Of a stretch of 37,202 bases of DNA, positions 35,124 to 37,202 are shown piece by piece. Source of the stretch: Bacteroidota bacterium (GTDB lineage Bacteria; Bacteroidota; Bacteroidia; Chitinophagales; Saprospiraceae); contig JAIUPL010000041.1 in assembly GCA_020160935.1 (NCBI GenBank), positions 1 through 37,202 of the forward strand. Reading direction: 5' to 3'. Under the pieces are notes generated by a model that was not told where the DNA came from, did no database searches, and was given only the letters and a program-made list of their open reading frames with translations. The position numbers and the translations under genes are program-made. The number at the start of each line of letters is the position of its first letter. Position 1 is the stretch's first letter.

Positions 35124-36494
35124 ATGAAACGTACTGAATTCGACGCACAAATCAAGTCTTCACTCGAGCATTTGGAAGCCGAATATCAACCGGCCTCCTG
35201 GGATATGCTGCGCCAGAAAATGGATCGGCTCCTGGTTGAGGAAGACCCCGCGCCCGTCAGTGAAATAGACAAGGCTGTTTTCCACAAACTTCAACAGGTG
35301 GAAATACCTTATGAACCCGCACATTGGGATATGCTGGCTTCCCAGATGGACAAGGCTGCACGTTTGCGTCGGCGTATCTGGATCGGAAAAATTGCTGAAG
35401 CAGCCATTTTCCTGCTCCTGCTGGTCAATCTGGACGATTTAATGAACATGGCTGATGGCAACCACGATCGGTCGCGCCATCGCTCCAACAGCAACCGCCC
35501 ACAGGTTGATGTTCCCGCTTCCAAACTGCGTGCCCGACAGTATGCGGCCCTTTCAGGTCAGCCCGGTGAAGATCAGTCGTTGATGAATTCCGCATTTTTT
35601 GATGCTGCAAATGAATCTGTTGCTGCTGTTCTTAACTCCCTGGTAAATGATCCCGCAAATTTGATAGATGCCCCTTCTTTTAATGGCAACCTGATGGAGC
35701 CTGTTTCCGATAATGGGGTGTCTGAACAGGAACAATGGCATGCATTGGCCACTTTTGCTTCCCTGGATATGCGCGAATCGAATATGGCGCCAAGTGCTGG
35801 CGGATTCCGCGCGCCTTTTTTCCCTGTAAAACCAACACGCAGCAGCAAAATGTATGCTGCTACTTTTGGCACCTACCATCATAATTTCATCCGCACTGGC
35901 AACGACCAACGTTCGGCGAGTGGTTATGGTGGCGGCATTGCTGTAGGTTACAAGAACGGTAAATGGGCAGTCGAAGCCGGGCTTACATACAACCAGATGG
36001 CCTATGCCCCTAAAAAGGAAATTGAAATTTACGCCGGTAGCCTGCAGGAAGGTTATCTGGGTACTTATGCCAGCCAAATCGAGGCAGACGTATTCTCATT
36101 CCCGATCAAAGCCGTGCGCAAATTTGCCCAAATGGGCCGCACCAGCATTCATGGTGTGGCAGGTGTTTCGGGAAATGTCGCCGTTCAAAAGTCATATCAA
36201 TACCGCACGATTGCATTTGGAAATGGTCCTTCCACTCAGCCGAATCCTAACCAGCAACTACAACCGCAACTTTCGAGAAAAGGCGCCGGACTGCTGGAAG
36301 AAAATGGCAAGTTGAAAGGTAATTTTTATGCTACTGCCGATGCAGGTATCCGTGTGCAACAGCCGGTAGGCAAACGTTTCACCGCATTTGTCGAACCTGT
36401 GTATCACCAGGCTTTAGGCAATTCAGGTATCGGCCCTAAAACAAACAGAGTCAATGCATTCTCTTTAAATGCTGGCGTGATTGCCTCCCTGTAA
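35124..36494 (+). CDS. Sigma-factor-linked membrane protein with C-terminal beta-barrel-like domain
   Basis: 456 residues. The N-terminus (1-85) has two copies of one motif: EAEYQPASWDMLRQKMD at about 18-34 and EIPYEPAHWDMLASQMD at about 57-73. After a basic stretch (RLRRRIWIG) comes one transmembrane helix near 92-106 (AEAAIFLLLLVNLDDL). A low-complexity linker, probably periplasmic, leads to a Gly/Tyr-rich C-terminal domain, about residues 245-456: ATFGTYHHNFIRTG, YGGGIAVGYKNGKWAVEAGL, VAGVSGNVAVQ and FVEPVYHQALG, typical of outer-membrane beta-barrels. The N-terminal repeat would be the anti-sigma-like part. Known Bacteroidota relatives carry a single PxxW motif; two copies are unusual to my knowledge. 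Confidence 0.75.
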   Translation: MKRTEFDAQIKSSLEHLEAEYQPASWDMLRQKMDRLLVEEDPAPVSEIDKAVFHKLQQVEIPYEPAHWDMLASQMDKAARLRRRIWIGKIAEAAIFLLLLVNLDDLMNMADGNHDRSRHRSNSNRPQVDVPASKLRARQYAALSGQPGEDQSLMNSAFFDAANESVAAVLNSLVNDPANLIDAPSFNGNLMEPVSDNGVSEQEQWHALATFASLDMRESNMAPSAGGFRAPFFPVKPTRSSKMYAATFGTYHHNFIRTGNDQRSASGYGGGIAVGYKNGKWAVEAGLTYNQMAYAPKKEIEIYAGSLQEGYLGTYASQIEADVFSFPIKAVRKFAQMGRTSIHGVAGVSGNVAVQKSYQYRTIAFGNGPSTQPNPNQQLQPQLSRKGAGLLEENGKLKGNFYATADAGIRVQQPVGKRFTAFVEPVYHQALGNSGIGPKTNRVNAFSLNAGVIASL

Positions 36495-36762
36495 GCGTTA
36501 TCCATTTTTGGACGTTGGCTGGGTTGTTGATCTGGCATGTATGATAACTTCGGTTCTGTTTGCAGTGCGGAATGATGAAATCGTGCTGTTGTAAACTAAC
36601 CCGAGTTCGGGATTATTCGCCCACTTCAACCCGTGTAAACATTTGAAAATCAATGCATTGACCTAGCCTTGTTTGGAGGGCCTTATTCAAATATCAATAT
36701 CTCCTTTTTTGTTTTATTCCAATCAAATTATAGCCGAACTCACGTTAAATTATTATGTGACG
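36495..36762. other. Intergenic stretch without recognised gene
   Basis: The roughly 270 bases behind the beta-barrel gene contain no convincing reading frame. A tiny hairpin CCCGA-GT-TCGGG (36600-36611) is the only structure seen. An open frame further on (36669-36863) has a composition unlike a real protein and is not called. Confidence 0.5.
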
Positions 36763-36803
36763 TCCCGAATTTTGGTGAAAGCCAGGATTCGGGATTGTTT
36801 TTT
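36763..36803 (+). terminator. Intrinsic terminator, probably of the sigma/beta-barrel operon
   Basis: TCCCGAAT (36763-36770) pairs with ATTCGGGA (36787-36794), followed by TTGTTTTTT (36795-36803). It lies 269 bases behind the beta-barrel stop codon, unusually far. Confidence 0.55.
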
Positions 36804-36872
36804 ATTGGTAGTTCGTTTCTTCTAGAGTTATGTTGCCTTCGTCCGCTCTATATTCTTGTTTGAAATAACAAA

Positions 36873-36903
36873 GGCGCCACACCTGATGAACAGATGTGGC
36901 GCC
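36873..36903 (-). terminator. Hairpin downstream of the T9SS cargo gene
   Basis: GGCGCCACA (36873-36881) pairs with TGTGGCGCC (36895-36903). On the minus strand TTTGTTATTTC follows, a weak U-rich tail. It could end the transcript of the gene at 37056-37202 after three tandem hairpins. Confidence 0.5.
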
Positions 36904-36906
36904 GTA

Positions 36907-37054
36907 TTGCTGTCAGAATTGACAACTTTTAAAAAGTTGTCAATTCTAAACTGTTGTGCGTTGCTGTCAGATTTGACAACTTTTAAAAAGTTGTCAAATC
37001 TAAACCGTTGTGCGTTGCTGTCAGATTTGACAACTTTCAAAAAGTTGTCAAATC
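36907..37054 (-). repeat. Three tandem 54-base hairpin units
   Basis: Units start at 36907, 36961 and 37015 (period 54). Each contains TTGACAAC-TTTT-AAAA-GTTGTCAA-type palindrome with about 16-bp arms and is separated by CTGTTGTGCGTTGCTGTCAG-like linkers. Between unit 1 and units 2-3 the base pair next to the stem changes from A-T to T-A on both sides (AGAATTG/CAATTCT against AGATTTG/CAAATCT), so pairing is kept. In the minus-strand message the first hairpin starts two bases after the stop codon of the next gene. Confidence 0.9.
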
Positions 37055-37055
37055 G

Positions 37056-37202
37056 TTACTTCGACTGAATCATCTTCTTCGTCGCACTATCCGTCGCCGT
37101 TTCCAGCGTGTAGTACAACACACCTACAGTGTTCAGCAACTGGCGATCCACGGAGATCGTGTTGTAACCTTTTGCGAACGAACCGCTCTGTGTGAATACC
37201 AT
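37056..37202 (-). CDS. T9SS cargo protein, C-terminal fragment (5' end outside window)
   Basis: The minus-strand frame runs from the window edge to a TAA at plus 37056-37058, giving 48 residues. They match the end of a type IX type A sorting domain of the Saprospiraceae kind: FAKGYNTISVDRQLLNTVG, then VLYYTLETATDSATKKMIQSK at the very end. The protein is therefore secreted by the Por/T9SS system. The identity of the passenger is not in the window. An ATG at the edge exists but is almost certainly internal. Confidence 0.85.
   Translation of the reverse strand: MVFTQSGSFAKGYNTISVDRQLLNTVGVLYYTLETATDSATKKMIQSK

Noticed and set aside
36669-36863. 64-codon plus-strand open frame near the right edge
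   Set aside because: Composition (Cys, Phe, Ser rich), no start context and overlap with a terminator make it an unlikely gene.

Overview
Organism. This window is most likely chromosomal DNA of a member of the phylum Bacteroidota, probably close to the Saprospiraceae. The evidence is: type IX secretion (T9SS) C-terminal sorting domains on two secreted proteins; promoters matching the Bacteroidota sigma-ABfr form (-7 TAnnTTTG, -33 TTG/TTTG, about 20 nt spacer) before rpsL, rplM, metK and others; no obvious Shine-Dalgarno sequences; and many secreted lipoproteins and beta-propellers. The family-level placement is inference. I saw no tRNA, rRNA, transposase, phage gene or CRISPR array. Layout. 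1-3.4 kb: the 3' end of a WD40 protein, a CPBP membrane protease (minus), a TraB/GumN-like protein and a small membrane protein. 3.4-7.0 kb: the str cluster rpsL-rpsG-fusA with promoter, leader hairpin and terminators; tuf and rpsJ do not follow. 7.0-10.2 kb (minus): a Cys-rich lipoprotein and a GMC oxidoreductase with its gluconate-dehydrogenase-like small subunit. 10.5-13.3 kb: a T9SS cargo protein and a thioredoxin-like (TlpA/ResA type) protein. 13.4-21.5 kb: a cytochrome-c/PSD1 protein, a DUF1501 protein, a Tat-exported beta-propeller and a membrane cytochrome/LRR protein, then a sugar-isomerase-like lipoprotein. Together with the GMC enzyme these look like an envelope module for oxidising and processing carbohydrates (inference). 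21.7-24 kb: a DUF695 protein and an Old Yellow Enzyme (minus). 24-26.9 kb (minus): rplM-rpsI-rpsB-tsf. 27.4-31.1 kb: metK (minus), pdxH, a periplasmic beta-propeller (minus) and an Hsp20 chaperone. 31.3-34.2 kb: a TPR-like membrane protein with rsmG, convergent with a glucosaminidase. 34.5-36.5 kb: an ECF sigma factor and a membrane-anchored beta-barrel partner. The right edge holds the C-terminus of another T9SS cargo gene (minus) with three tandem hairpins behind its stop codon. Main unexpected signal. Many gaps contain long low-complexity inverted repeats. Their arms are tandem 7-mers (sometimes 8-9-mers), and most begin within about 20 nt of the upstream stop codon. The word differs from place to place: AGATAAC, GAGTCCT, AATGATG, GGTTGAG, AAGGGGC, GTGAGTA, TGTTTTTG, TTAGGATT. 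All three gaps of the rplM-rpsI-rpsB-tsf operon and the rpsL-rpsG gap carry one. They look like locally generated heptamer hairpins rather than copies of one mobile element, and are the best candidate here for an undescribed system.
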